Shown here piece after piece: positions 42,788 to 51,434 of a stretch of DNA of 64,000 bases. A model generated the notes under the pieces. The model worked only from the letters and a program-made list of their open reading frames with translations. It made no database searches and was not told the DNA's origin. This DNA is from Pseudomonadota bacterium (GTDB taxonomy: Bacteria > Pseudomonadota > Gammaproteobacteria > Acidiferrobacterales > Acidiferrobacteraceae): assembly GCA_021794595.1 (NCBI GenBank), contig JAJYQN010000065.1, positions 62,001-126,000 on the forward strand. The letters run 5' to 3'. Numbering within the stretch: position 1 is the first letter of the stretch; every line of letters starts with the position of its first letter. Position numbers and translations under genes: made by a program.

Positions 42788-43995
42788 GGTCTCAGTCCTC
42801 GCAGGAGACTCGGCAAGGGCGCCTTAAGCCCCATGGTGCGCACAGCCAGGGCGCGCTTTACCGAGGGCAGACAGTCGACTAGGGTCAGGGCTAGGTTGCG
42901 GGCCGCCACCAGCGGACCGATCTTGTTGCTAAAGATCCGCACAAGCCCGTCGGTAAATTCGATGGTGCTGGCTACGTCGCGGGCGCGTCCGGCGAGGTAG
43001 CGATCAAGGACGGCTCGGCTACCGAAGTCTTCCTGCCGTCGGCAGGCCTCGGCGATGGTATCCGCGAGCGAGGCGATGTCGCGCAACCCTAAATTAAAGC
43101 CTTGTCCCGCGACCGGATGCAGGGTGTGGGCGGCGTTCCCGACGAGCACCGCGCGCGCCGCCGCCGGATGGGGGGCCTTTTGCAGAATGAGTGGGAAGCG
43201 GAGGCGGCGCCCGCAGGCCAGAAAGTGGCCTAGGCGTTGCCCGAAGGCCTGCTCCAATCGGGCCAGAAACTGCGGTTCCGGAAGATCCTGCCAGTCCTGG
43301 GCGTGGGCAGAGCTCATGACGAAGGTATAGCGGTCATCGCCCAAAGGAAGGGCCGCAAGTGGTCCTTCCGGCGTAAATCGTTCGAAGGCGGTCCGCGGTT
43401 TGGGTGCGGAGACTCGGCAGTTCATGACCAAGGCCTCGCGGCCGTAGGCGTGGCGGGTCACGGGGATGGCGAGTGCTGTGCGCACGGCCGAGTCGGTGCC
43501 GTCGGCTCCGACCAGCAAACGGCCAGAGAGCTGTTCCGGGCCATCGGTCCCAGACATCGTTACGACGGCGGCGTCCGCACGCACCTCGAGGCTTGTGAAC
43601 CGGCCGGCCCGGATGACGACCGGCGTGTCTTTAAGGGCGCCATACAAGGCGGCTAGCAGTGCGGCGTTTTCGGTCACAAATCCCAGGGCATCAAGCCCCA
43701 GCTCGTGGGCGCGGATGTGGGTAAGACCGAACCCCCCGGTGCGATCCGACACCTCGATCTCGGTGATCGGGTGGAAGCTATTTTCCGGCAGCAGGGGCCA
43801 GACGCCGAGGCTCGTCAAGGCGCGTTTCGATCCTTGCGCCAAGGTGAACGTCCGATCATCTTTGTGTCGTGGTGGCGGCGCGGCCACGGGGTCTATGAGG
43901 CAGATGGTCAGCGGAAGGTGAGCCAGGCTCAAGGCGAGACTTGTTCCCACGAGACCACCGCCGCCTATGACGATGTCGTAGGTCTCCATGCTCAC
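42784..43995 (-). CDS. ubiH: 2-octaprenyl-6-methoxyphenol hydroxylase UbiH
   Basis: 403 residues. FAD motifs YDIVIGGGGLVGTSLALSLA (about 5-24), LVGADGTDSAVRTALAIP and RAVLVGNAAHTLHPVAGQGF (with Asn in place of the usual GDAAH Asp). It is a paralogue of the next gene; both belong to the ubiquinone pathway and act in the cytoplasm or on the membrane face. The start overlaps the pepP stop by four bases, as in E. coli pepP-ubiH-visC. Confidence 0.87.
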   Translation of the reverse strand: MSMETYDIVIGGGGLVGTSLALSLAHLPLTICLIDPVAAPPPRHKDDRTFTLAQGSKRALTSLGVWPLLPENSFHPITEIEVSDRTGGFGLTHIRAHELGLDALGFVTENAALLAALYGALKDTPVVIRAGRFTSLEVRADAAVVTMSGTDGPEQLSGRLLVGADGTDSAVRTALAIPVTRHAYGREALVMNCRVSAPKPRTAFERFTPEGPLAALPLGDDRYTFVMSSAHAQDWQDLPEPQFLARLEQAFGQRLGHFLACGRRLRFPLILQKAPHPAAARAVLVGNAAHTLHPVAGQGFNLGLRDIASLADTIAEACRRQEDFGSRAVLDRYLAGRARDVASTIEFTDGLVRIFSNKIGPLVAARNLALTLVDCLPSVKRALAVRTMGLKAPLPSLLRGLRP

Positions 43996-45308
43996 AGACC
44001 TTCCGCGCGCAGGGCTTCGATATCGGAGGCGCTCCTGGGGACTGAGTGGCTTAAGATCTCGTAGCCGGCTTTGGTCACGAGCACATCGTCTTCGATGCGG
44101 ATCCCGATATCGTGAAAGCCCTTCGGGATGTCGTCTCCGGCCGTGACGTACAGTCCAGGCTCGACTGTTGTGACCATCCCGGGTTCCAGGACCCGCGGCT
44201 TATCGCCGACCCGATAGTCGCCCACGTCATGGACATCGAGGCCGAGCCAGTGCCCGGTTCTATGCATGTAAAAGCGTTTGTAGTCCCCGCTTTCGATGAG
44301 TCCGTCGACCGTACCCTGCAGGAGCTTCAGGTCGATCAGGCCCTGGGTCAAGACCCCGACTGCGGCGTTATGGGCGCTCGGCCATTCCTCGCCCGGACCC
44401 ACTTTTTCCAAAGCCGCGCTGTGGGCCGCCAGGACAAGATCGTAGAGTTCGCGTTGTTCGGGGCTAAAACGCGGGCCTACGGGGAAGGTTCTAGTGATAT
44501 CGGAGGCGTAACCGTCGATCTCGCAGCCTGCGTCGATAAGCACGAGCGACCCGTTTTTGAGTACGGCGTTGTTTTCCGTGTAGTGCAGGATGCAGGCGTT
44601 GGCGCCGCCCGCCACAATCGGCGGATAAGCCGGGTATTCGGAACCGCCTTTACGGAAGGCATAGAGAAGCTCGGCCTCCAATTCGTACTCGTGGAGCCCG
44701 GGCGCGCAGGCGCGGATGGCGCGCAGATGTCCCTCGCCGCCGATGGCCGCCGCGCGCCGCATGAGCGCGATCTCCTCCGGGCGTTTGATGAGGCGCATTT
44801 CGTGCAGCAGGTGATTCGGGTCTACGAATTCTCCGGGGGCCACGATCCCTGAGCGGGCCTTACCGCGCACCTCGTTCACCCACTCTAGCACCACCCCATC
44901 GAACTCGGCATGGCGGCCCATGCTGTAAAAAACACGCCGTTTGTTTTCCAAAAGGCCCGGAAGGATGTCGTCGATATCGTCGATCGGAAAGGCGTCGTCG
45001 GCGCCATAGGTCGCGACCGCGCCCTCTTGGCCCGCGCGCCGTCCCTGCCACTGTTCCTTCTCCGGGCTGCGCTCCCGGCAAAACAGCAGAAATTCCCCCT
45101 GGGCGCGACCCGGAACGAAAACCGCGACGGCCTCGGGTTCGGGGAAATGGGTGAGGTAATAGAAGTCGCTGTCGGGCCTAAAAATAAAGTCGACGTCGCT
45201 ATTGCGGTTGCGGATCGGCGCCGTGGGGATAATCGCCACGCCCTCACCCATGAGCGCCATGAACTCCGTCCGGCGTCGCTTGAATTGATTCTTGTCCATA
45301 GTCCTCAT
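43992..45308 (-). CDS. pepP: Xaa-Pro aminopeptidase PepP
   Basis: 438 residues. N-terminal AMP_N domain (about 1-140) and C-terminal pita-bread metallopeptidase. The metal ligands lie in GSLVLIDAGCEIDGYASDIT (Asp-Asp pair), MHRTGHWLGLDVHDVGDYRV (His) and GMVTTVEPGLYV / GIRIEDDVLV (Glu pair). It removes N-terminal residues before proline. Operon with ubiH and ubiI; divergent from the small coiled-coil gene after ygfB. Confidence 0.95.
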   Translation of the reverse strand: MRTMDKNQFKRRRTEFMALMGEGVAIIPTAPIRNRNSDVDFIFRPDSDFYYLTHFPEPEAVAVFVPGRAQGEFLLFCRERSPEKEQWQGRRAGQEGAVATYGADDAFPIDDIDDILPGLLENKRRVFYSMGRHAEFDGVVLEWVNEVRGKARSGIVAPGEFVDPNHLLHEMRLIKRPEEIALMRRAAAIGGEGHLRAIRACAPGLHEYELEAELLYAFRKGGSEYPAYPPIVAGGANACILHYTENNAVLKNGSLVLIDAGCEIDGYASDITRTFPVGPRFSPEQRELYDLVLAAHSAALEKVGPGEEWPSAHNAAVGVLTQGLIDLKLLQGTVDGLIESGDYKRFYMHRTGHWLGLDVHDVGDYRVGDKPRVLEPGMVTTVEPGLYVTAGDDIPKGFHDIGIRIEDDVLVTKAGYEILSHSVPRSASDIEALRAEGL

Positions 45309-45347
45309 TATGCCCGATATCGGAAGTCGGGCGCGCTCGTCGGCCCA

Positions 45348-45851
45348 TTAAACGGTATCGCTGGTCTCTTCGTAGATCAATTGGACGGCTACACGCAGGT
45401 ACTCCACGAGTTCGCTCAAGTCCGCCTCGCTTACGGTCCCGCTCGCGTCTGCGAGCGCCGCCATGTCATCCAGGGCCTCGCCCACGGCCTCCGAGCACCC
45501 TTGCCGCCGATCCTCGCCGCGGAAATAGTAGCCGGCGATAAAGCCGCTGCACCATTGGGTCAAGGCCCGACTCTGTTGTGGCGCTGACTGATCCTCGCCC
45601 GGCAAAAGCGGCGCGAAATCGAGTTCGCCGCCTGCGAGCCCCTGGGTTAATTGCGTACGCAGCGCGTCAACATAGTGGCCGAGTTCGGGAAGGTCGCCGG
45701 GATCGCCAAGCGCCGAGAAAGCCGCCTCGTCATCGGCACTACCTGCGCACACGAGCCCGGTCAGCAGCCCATGGGCCTCCGACGGACTAAGCGCGATCCC
45801 CGCGGCGTCCAAGGTTGAGGCCGTGGCCTGAAAAGAGAGGTCGTAGGTCAT
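45348..45851 (-). CDS. ygfB: YgfB/YecA (UPF0149) family protein
   Basis: 167 residues. The UPF0149 pattern is clear: ALSPSEAHGLLTGLVCAGS at about 20-38, LTQWCSGFIAGYYFRG near 103-118 and the acidic C-terminal EADLSELVEYLRVAVQLIYE. Cytoplasmic, function uncertain; the family is linked to antibiotic tolerance in Pseudomonas. First gene of the ygfB-pepP-ubiH-ubiI block, 39 bp before pepP, in the same order as in E. coli. Confidence 0.9.
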   Translation of the reverse strand: MTYDLSFQATASTLDAAGIALSPSEAHGLLTGLVCAGSADDEAAFSALGDPGDLPELGHYVDALRTQLTQGLAGGELDFAPLLPGEDQSAPQQSRALTQWCSGFIAGYYFRGEDRRQGCSEAVGEALDDMAALADASGTVSEADLSELVEYLRVAVQLIYEETSDTV

Positions 45852-45955
45852 GGCCTATTGTACCTGAGTGCTTAATGAGGGCTAGGGCAGGCCCTCCCTA
45901 CAAGCCCCGGAGGACGGACGTTGACCACGACGCCCCCGAGTTCTATAGTGGATCC

Positions 45956-46186
45956 ATGAGCGGCGAAGCACCTTTTGACACGGATGCGCTAGCGAGATTA
46001 GAGCGTCGCGTCGAGGATTTGGTCGCACTGTGCCGACGGCTTCGGGAAGATAATGCGATGTGGCGTGCGCGTCATCAGGCCCTGTCTGCGGAATATGTGC
46101 AACTGAGCGAACGGACGCGGGTCGCGCGTACGCGAGTGGAAGAGATGATTGGCCGCGTCACGGCCATGGCCCGCGAGGGCCGGTGA
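45956..46186 (+). CDS. Small coiled-coil protein (TIGR02449-like)
   Basis: 76 residues from ATG 45956. A leucine/arginine coiled coil (LARLERRVEDLVALCRRL, then WRARHQALSAEYVQLSERTR) runs through most of the protein, with no membrane segment. This is the layout of the TIGR02449 proteins found just before zapA in many gammaproteobacteria. Its stop overlaps the zapA ATG by one base (TGATG), so translation is coupled and it may help ZapA at the division ring. The link to division is inference. Confidence 0.78.
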   Translation: MSGEAPFDTDALARLERRVEDLVALCRRLREDNAMWRARHQALSAEYVQLSERTRVARTRVEEMIGRVTAMAREGR

Positions 46187-46497
46187 TGGCCGTCAATAAG
46201 CAAACCATCCATATCTCGGTGCTGGGTAAGGAATTTGCGGTTTCCTGTCCCGAGGATGAATGCGCGGCCTTGAGCGAGGCTGCCCGCTACGTTGATGCCC
46301 GGATGCAAGAGGGGCATCGTGCGGGGAAGCCCGTGGCAGTCGAGCGTAACGCCGTCATGGCGGCGTTGAATATGGCCTACGAGCTTTTGCGCTTGCGCGA
46401 GCAATCGATGAGCGTTTCGGAAGATTGGAGTAAGCGGATTCACGCGCTCGCGGACCGAGTCGATTCGGTTTTGCGAGAGGAGTTCGAGAAGAGTTAA
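46186..46497 (+). CDS. zapA: Cell division protein ZapA
   Basis: 103 residues. N-terminal FtsZ-binding domain VNKQTIHISVLGKEFAVSCP (about 3-22) and YVDARMQEGHR, then a C-terminal coiled coil that drives tetramer formation. ZapA crosslinks FtsZ filaments. The gene is followed by 6S RNA and ygfA, which is its standard setting. Confidence 0.93.
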   Translation: MAVNKQTIHISVLGKEFAVSCPEDECAALSEAARYVDARMQEGHRAGKPVAVERNAVMAALNMAYELLRLREQSMSVSEDWSKRIHALADRVDSVLREEFEKS

Positions 46498-46534
46498 GGA
46501 GCGACCGCCTTTGTGACGGGTCGTTTGCGGGTTT

Positions 46535-46720
46535 GGCGCCCCCTGCGGTGTTGGTAACCGTTCCGTGTCCCTTGAACCTATAACTCTTGCCTCGGGAACC
46601 GCGATCATGGGTGCTGTTGTGCATGTCCGTCTTGAACGGAAAGCCTGATGCGCCTGGACGTGTCCCACTTGAACCTTTGGTTCGAGGCAAAGAATGGTTA
46701 CGGCACAGGTGGAGGGCGCC
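46535..46720 (+). ncRNA. ssrS: 6S RNA
   Basis: 186 nt between zapA and ygfA, the conserved site of ssrS in gammaproteobacteria. The two ends form the closing stem (GGCGCCCCCTGCGGTG with CACAGGTGGAGGGCGCC). The 3' half carries CACTTGAACCTTTGGTTCGA, closely matching E. coli CACCTTGAACCAAGGGTTCA, and GGTTACGGCACAGG recalls the E. coli GGTTACAGCCTGCGG. A central open bubble can be placed around 46600-46660. 6S RNA mimics an open promoter and sequesters sigma-70 RNA polymerase in stationary phase. Exact ends are estimated from the stem. Confidence 0.9.
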
Positions 46721-46742
46721 TCTATCTTCGTTTGTCATCCCC

Positions 46743-47324
46743 ATGGCTTGTGAGAAGCACGGCTTTCGGCAGGAGTTGCGTGGGCGGCGTAGAGATCTTC
46801 GCCCGGACCTCCGCCGACGGGGCGCCGTGCGCATCGCCCATCGCGGGCACCTGTTGTTGCGCCGGGCTGCGCGTGTTGCCGCCTACCTTCCGCACGGTTC
46901 CGAACTCGATCCCCGACCGTTGATGTCGGCCCTGGAGCGTGCCGGTTGCGCGCTCTATCTGCCGGTCGTGAATCGGCGCCCCCACTCCCCCCTCGCGTTT
47001 CTTCCCTGGCGCGCGTCCCTGACCCCTAACCGTTATGGCATAATGGAGCCGAGGTGGGGACGCAGACTCCAGGGCTCACAGCTCGATGCGGTCCTGGTGC
47101 CGGTGGTGGGATTTGACGCGCGCGGCCTGAGGTTGGGCCAAGGGGGCGGTCACTATGACCGGACTTTTGCGTTTTTATCCCGAAAAAAGCACAGTAAACC
47201 GCTCCTCATCGGGCTGGCTTTCGAATGTCAGCGGGTCGGGAAATTGCCCAATGACGCGCACGATGTGCGCTTACATGCGGTTTTGACGGAAAAAAGGCTG
47301 TATGGCCCCCGGAGAATGTTATGA
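46743..47324 (+). CDS. ygfA: 5-formyltetrahydrofolate cyclo-ligase
   Basis: 193 residues from ATG 46743. The family pattern is visible: an N-terminal Arg-rich helix (KHGFRQELRGRRRDLRPDLR), VAAYLPHGSELDPRPLMSAL, and the substrate site DAVLVPVVGFDARGLRLGQG then GGHYDRTFAFL (about 125-155). It converts 5-formyl-THF to methenyl-THF. The start is 22 bases after the 6S RNA, as usual for the ssrS-ygfA mRNA. The metallophosphoesterase gene overlaps its stop by four bases. Confidence 0.9.
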   Translation: MACEKHGFRQELRGRRRDLRPDLRRRGAVRIAHRGHLLLRRAARVAAYLPHGSELDPRPLMSALERAGCALYLPVVNRRPHSPLAFLPWRASLTPNRYGIMEPRWGRRLQGSQLDAVLVPVVGFDARGLRLGQGGGHYDRTFAFLSRKKHSKPLLIGLAFECQRVGKLPNDAHDVRLHAVLTEKRLYGPRRML

Positions 47325-48106
47325 ATCTGTTGTTTGTGGGGGATGTGGTCGGGGACGCGGGGCGCCGGGTGTTGCTAGAACGCCTGCCCATCTTGCGTGA
47401 ACGCTATAAGATCGACGTGGTCGTGGTGAACATCGAAAACGCCGCCGGCGGATTTGGGGTAACGGATAAGATTTTGCGCGAGTGTCTGGCCCACAAGATC
47501 GATGTATTGAGCACCGGCAATCATGTCTTTGATAAACGTGAGGCGCTTGATCTCGTGGCTCGCGAGCCACGCCTCTTGCGGCCGCATAACTACCCGCTGG
47601 GAACCCCGGGAAGCGGTTGGTATACGGGGCAGACCGCGCGTGGCGAGCCGTTTGCGGTCTTGAACGTGATGGGCACGGCCTTTATGCACCCGGTCCTCGA
47701 TTGCCCCTTTGCGTGCGCCAAGGCGACTTTGGCCACAAAGCCCGAGTCCATAAAGGCGGTCTTGGTGGACTGCCATGCCGAGACCACCAGCGAAAAGATG
47801 GCCATGGGCTGGTTTTTGGACGGTCAGGTGAGCGCGGTCGTAGGGACCCATACTCATGTCCCGACGGCGGACGAGCGCGTATTGCCGGGAGGCACCGCTT
47901 ATATTTCGGATGTCGGTATGACCGGGTGCTACGACTCCGTGATCGGTATGAATAAAGAGAAGGTCTTGAAGCGCATGGTGCTGAAGTTGCCTGAGCGTCT
48001 GGAGGCGGCGGAAGGGCCGGCCACCTTTTGCGGGGTGGTCATCGATATCGACAGCAAGACTGGTCGTAGCCGGGGGATCCAGCGCGTGAGCGTGCGGGAA
48101 GGCTAA
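47321..48106 (+). CDS. YmdB-family metallophosphoesterase (TIGR00282)
   Basis: 261 residues. Metal ligands are visible: MNLLFVGDVVGDAGRRVL (Asp-8 region), VVNIENAAGGFGVTD (Asn/Glu), STGNHVFDKRE (GNH), VDCHAETTSEKMAM (His) and VVGTHTHVPTADERVL (GTHTHVPT). Bacillus YmdB of this family hydrolyses 2',3'-cyclic nucleotides and affects RNA turnover. It overlaps ygfA at the start and shares one base with the EVE gene, so all are one operon. Confidence 0.9.
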   Translation: MNLLFVGDVVGDAGRRVLLERLPILRERYKIDVVVVNIENAAGGFGVTDKILRECLAHKIDVLSTGNHVFDKREALDLVAREPRLLRPHNYPLGTPGSGWYTGQTARGEPFAVLNVMGTAFMHPVLDCPFACAKATLATKPESIKAVLVDCHAETTSEKMAMGWFLDGQVSAVVGTHTHVPTADERVLPGGTAYISDVGMTGCYDSVIGMNKEKVLKRMVLKLPERLEAAEGPATFCGVVIDIDSKTGRSRGIQRVSVREG

Positions 48107-48567
48107 TGCGTTACTGGCTTTTTAAGAGCGAACCCGCCTCCTTCTCCCTTGACGATCTCGTCAAAAAGGGTCGTCCCGAACCCTGGGACGGAGTGCGCAA
48201 CTTTCAGGCGCGCAATTTTATGCGGGCCATGGCCTGCGGCGACCGGGCGTTTTTTTACCATTCGAGTTGCCCCGTGCCGGCCGTGGTCGGGGAGGTCGAG
48301 ATCGTGCGCGAGCATTACCCCGACCTCACGGCCCTGGATCCCGATAACCACCACTACGATAGTCGGGCGACGGCCGATAATCCGATCTGGTCTATGGTCG
48401 ATGTGGCGTTTCGCGAACGCTATAAAAAGCCCGTCACCTTGGCGGAGCTCAAGGCCTGCCCCGCACTCGTCGGCATGCCGCTTCTCGCGCGCGGCAATCG
48501 GCTGTCGGTGCTGCCGGTGACGAGCGACGAGTGGCGCATCATCCGCGGCCTTGCCGGCACCCCATGA
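48106..48567 (+). CDS. EVE-domain (PUA-like, Thy28-type) protein
   Basis: 153 residues. The whole protein is an EVE domain: RYWLFKSEPASFSLDDLVKK at the start, WDGVRNFQARNFMRAMACGD near 25-44, then FFYHSSCPVPAVVGEVEIVR and WSMVDVAFRERYKKPVTLAE. EVE domains bind modified bases or dinucleotides; the biological role of bacterial single-domain forms is unclear. Starts on the last base of the preceding gene and overlaps the following one by four bases. Confidence 0.9.
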   Translation: MRYWLFKSEPASFSLDDLVKKGRPEPWDGVRNFQARNFMRAMACGDRAFFYHSSCPVPAVVGEVEIVREHYPDLTALDPDNHHYDSRATADNPIWSMVDVAFRERYKKPVTLAELKACPALVGMPLLARGNRLSVLPVTSDEWRIIRGLAGTP

Positions 48568-49232
48568 GGTTGTATCATTTTTGGTTCGAGGCGGCCTCCG
48601 AGCGCGCCCGGCTGGCCTTATCCTTCAAGTCCCTCCCGTACGAACTCGTGGTCCCGGACTATGACGATGACGAGACGTTTTTTGAGCTGGGCGTGGCGCG
48701 CTCGGTCCCTGTGGTCTCGTGGGACGATGGCCACCTGGACGTGGGTGCCGCCGGGCTTTTAGAGGAAATCGATCGCCGCTATCCGGCCCCGAGCCTCTTT
48801 GCCCCCTTGGCGATCGAGCAATGGCGATCACTCGGCGATTGGCGCGCCGCAGTCGACAATATCCTCGAGCGGCTCTATGCCCCGATCCGTCCGGCCTATG
48901 TCGGGATCGGCGACGACGAGGCCCATCTTGCGTCCTATAAGGCCTCGGTGCAGGCCCGATTTGGCGCGAGCCTCGAGGATTTGGCCAATGATAGGTACGC
49001 GGTCTATGGTCAGCTGGAGTCCTTGACGCGCCTCAAGGATTTGGGCGCCTACATCGCGAAGCATAGGTTTTATGCGCGCGAGTTTTCAGCGGCCGATGTG
49101 TTGCTGACGGCGGATCTTTTCCCGCTTCAGCTCTTAGATGGCGTCACGCTCCCTATCGATCTTATGTATTATTTTGAGAGAGTCCAGGAGACCTGTCGCG
49201 TCAATCTGCGCGATGGGCTCATAACAGCTTAA
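48564..49232 (+). CDS. Glutathione S-transferase / glutaredoxin-2-like protein
   Basis: 222 residues. Thioredoxin-like N-terminal domain (RLYHFWFEAASERARLALSF; strand with SVPVVSWDDGHLDVG holding the cis-Pro, about 52-66) and a helical C-terminal half (about 90-215, LGAYIAKHRFYAREFSAADV, with the N-capping Ser-Ala-Ala-Asp). No CxxC; F-E-A-A-S-E-R suggests a GST with Ser as the catalytic residue. Substrate unknown. The start overlaps the EVE gene (ATGA). Confidence 0.75.
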   Translation: MRLYHFWFEAASERARLALSFKSLPYELVVPDYDDDETFFELGVARSVPVVSWDDGHLDVGAAGLLEEIDRRYPAPSLFAPLAIEQWRSLGDWRAAVDNILERLYAPIRPAYVGIGDDEAHLASYKASVQARFGASLEDLANDRYAVYGQLESLTRLKDLGAYIAKHRFYAREFSAADVLLTADLFPLQLLDGVTLPIDLMYYFERVQETCRVNLRDGLITA

Positions 49233-49249
49233 CCTGTCGAGAGGCGTTT

Positions 49250-49585
49250 ATGACCTTAAACGAGCTATTCGCGTACCTAAACGAGAATTCGGGTTATGAG
49301 ATATGGGATGGAACGTGCGAGGAGACGATAAAGAAGGCCCTGGCGAAGACCCACAAGGACGTGCTGTCAGGGGAGATTGTCGCGGCTATCGCCACCCATG
49401 CCAGTACCGTCTCTTCCGACGCCACGATTACCCGGGCCGAGGCCACCACGTCCTTGGGCCCGCTCCGCCTTCGCGCCATGCGCGACGATGCGCCGGTCTC
49501 CGATCTTCGGCGCATGGAGCGCACCGTACACGCCATAGACGGCGCGTTTAACGAAGAGGCCTTGGCTTTGCGGCAGCGCTCCTAA
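49250..49585 (+). CDS. Hypothetical small protein
   Basis: 111 residues, starting MTLNELFAYLNENSGYEIWD. It is preceded by GAGAGGCG, a plausible ribosome-binding site. Mostly helical and acidic (ETIKKALAKTHKDVLSGEIV), then a Ser/Thr-rich stretch TVSSDATITRAEATTSLG and a charged C-terminal helix. No membrane segment, no cysteine pair except one Cys. I recognise no family. Last gene of the ygfA operon, 17 bp after the GST-like gene. Confidence 0.55.
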   Translation: MTLNELFAYLNENSGYEIWDGTCEETIKKALAKTHKDVLSGEIVAAIATHASTVSSDATITRAEATTSLGPLRLRAMRDDAPVSDLRRMERTVHAIDGAFNEEALALRQRS

Positions 49586-49639
49586 GGAGTCTTAGCGCCG
49601 GCCGGCTCGCGGGCGATCGCTAGCAGCTTGCACCATCGT

Positions 49640-51145
49640 TTAGCGCAAAAAGAGCCGGTAGGCGGCGTTGTCGGTCTCTTCCTGGTAGTCGAACCCGAGG
49701 GCCTCGAGAAATGCCGGGAGCTGTACCCGTTCGGCCAGCGGCACCTGCATACCGACCAACACCCGGCCGTAATCAGCCCCGTGGTTGCGGTAATGAAAGA
49801 GGCTGATGTTCCAGGTCTCTCCCATGGTGTTGAGAAAGTTCATCAGCGCGCCCGGCCGGTCCGGAAATTCGAAACGGTAGATGATCTCGTCGTCGACCGG
49901 GCAGCGACCGCCGACCAGATGGCGAATATGGAGCTTGGCCATCTCGTTGTCGGTCAGATCGAGCACCTCGATTCCTTGGGCCGCGAGCGACGCAAGAAGG
50001 TCGTGCGCGCCTGAACCCCCCGGCACTTGGATGCCTACGAATACGTGCGCTATGCGCTTATCGGCGAACCGATAGTTGAACTCGGTGATGTTCCGCTGCC
50101 CTATGAGGCCGCAAAACTTGCGGAAGCTTCCAGGCGTCTCTGGGATCGTGGCGGCGAATAGGAATTCGCGGCGCTCGCCGATTTCGGCGCGTTCCGCAAC
50201 GTGCCTTAGCCGGTCGAAATTCATATTGGCGCCCGAGGCGATGGCCACCAGAGTCCCGGACGTCTTGCTGCGCGTGGCGTAGGCCTTGAGACCGGCGACG
50301 GCGAGCGCGCCCGAGGGTTCAACGATCGAGCGCGTGTCTTCGAATATGTCTTTTATCGCCGCGCAAATGGCGTCATTGCTAACCACCAGGGCCTCGTCGA
50401 CCAGGCGGCGGGCGATGCGAAACGGCTCCTGTCCGACTTGGCGCACGGCGACCCCGTCGGCAAACGTCCCGACCTTATCGAGCATGACCCGGCTGCCCAG
50501 CTTGAGCGATCGGGCGAAGGCGTCGGCATCCATCGGTTCGACGGCGATTACCCGGGTTTGCGGTCGTAGCGCCTTGATGTAGGCGGCTATACCGGCGATG
50601 AGCCCGCCACCGCCTACCGGAACGAAGATTGCCTCGATGTCCCCGGGGTGTTGTTTGAGGATCTCCATCCCGATCGTGCCCTGGCCTGCGATGACGTCAG
50701 GGTCGTCGTAGGGATGGATAAAGGGCAGTTTGTGTTCCGCGCTTAAGTGGCGGGCATGGGCATAGGCGGCATCGTAGTTTTCGCCGTAGAGCACGACTTC
50801 GGCCCCGAATCCCCGCACCGCATCGACTTTGATCTGAGGGGCCATTGTGGGCATCACGATGATGGCGCGGATCGCGAGCCTACGAGCGGCGAGCGCCACG
50901 CCCTGGGCGTGATTTCCGGCGGATGCGGTGATGACCCCGAGTGATCGCTCTTCGGGGCTAAGATGGGCGATTTTGTTGTATGCGCCGCGGAGCTTAAACG
51001 AGAACACGGGCTGCATGTCCTCGCGCTTTAAGAGCACCGGGCGGCCTAGGCGGCGCGACAGGCCGGCCGCCACCGTAAGCGGGCTTTCGACGGCGACGTC
51101 ATAGACGCGGGAACCCAGGATGCGTTTGAGATAATTGCGTGTCAT
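49640..51145 (-). CDS. ilvA: Biosynthetic threonine ammonia-lyase
   Basis: 501 residues from ATG 51145; the frame is open to 51214. PLP domain: SFKLRGAYNKIAHLS (Schiff-base Lys near 60), SAGNHAQGVALAARRL (binding loop), VPVGGGGLIAGIAAYI (glycine loop), and SGANMNFDRLRHVAERAEIG. Two ACT-like domains at the C-terminus (about 330-410 and 425-500) bind isoleucine and valine. It deaminates threonine to 2-oxobutyrate, the first step to isoleucine. Convergent with the hypothetical gene, 54 bp apart. Confidence 0.95.
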   Translation of the reverse strand: MTRNYLKRILGSRVYDVAVESPLTVAAGLSRRLGRPVLLKREDMQPVFSFKLRGAYNKIAHLSPEERSLGVITASAGNHAQGVALAARRLAIRAIIVMPTMAPQIKVDAVRGFGAEVVLYGENYDAAYAHARHLSAEHKLPFIHPYDDPDVIAGQGTIGMEILKQHPGDIEAIFVPVGGGGLIAGIAAYIKALRPQTRVIAVEPMDADAFARSLKLGSRVMLDKVGTFADGVAVRQVGQEPFRIARRLVDEALVVSNDAICAAIKDIFEDTRSIVEPSGALAVAGLKAYATRSKTSGTLVAIASGANMNFDRLRHVAERAEIGERREFLFAATIPETPGSFRKFCGLIGQRNITEFNYRFADKRIAHVFVGIQVPGGSGAHDLLASLAAQGIEVLDLTDNEMAKLHIRHLVGGRCPVDDEIIYRFEFPDRPGALMNFLNTMGETWNISLFHYRNHGADYGRVLVGMQVPLAERVQLPAFLEALGFDYQEETDNAAYRLFLR

Positions 51146-51180
51146 GCATTCGGCCTGAATGTTTGAGTCTACCAGACAGT

Positions 51181-51411
51181 TTAGAGTGCGACCACAGATG
51201 GCCTCCTCCAACATGAGATGGGTCTGAAGGACAGTCTGTGTTTCTCATAGGAGAGGAGCCTGAAGCCGGATCGGACCTTGTGCATGATGGGGAGATAGAG
51301 ACCCTTATGAATCTCGATAATCTGGCCCCCCTTGATCAGCGGGTAGACTTTTTGTCCGGTACATAGACGGTGCCTTAAAGCCCCTCGTTTGCGCGGCCTT
51401 TTCTTCGTCAA
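51181..51411 (-). CDS. Possible small basic protein upstream of ilvA
   Basis: A 76-codon frame with TTG start and no clear ribosome-binding site. The product begins [20 protein letters not shown] and includes [20 protein letters not shown], which looks protein-like, but no family is recognised. It sits in the 289-bp gap between ilvA and rpiA, and the gap may equally be an ilvA leader. Its first bases overlap nothing. Weak call. Confidence 0.25.
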   Translation of the reverse strand: MTKKRPRKRGALRHRLCTGQKVYPLIKGGQIIEIHKGLYLPIMHKVRSGFRLLSYEKHRLSFRPISCWRRPSVVAL

Positions 51412-51434
51412 ACACCCCAGGTATCCTGCGAACC

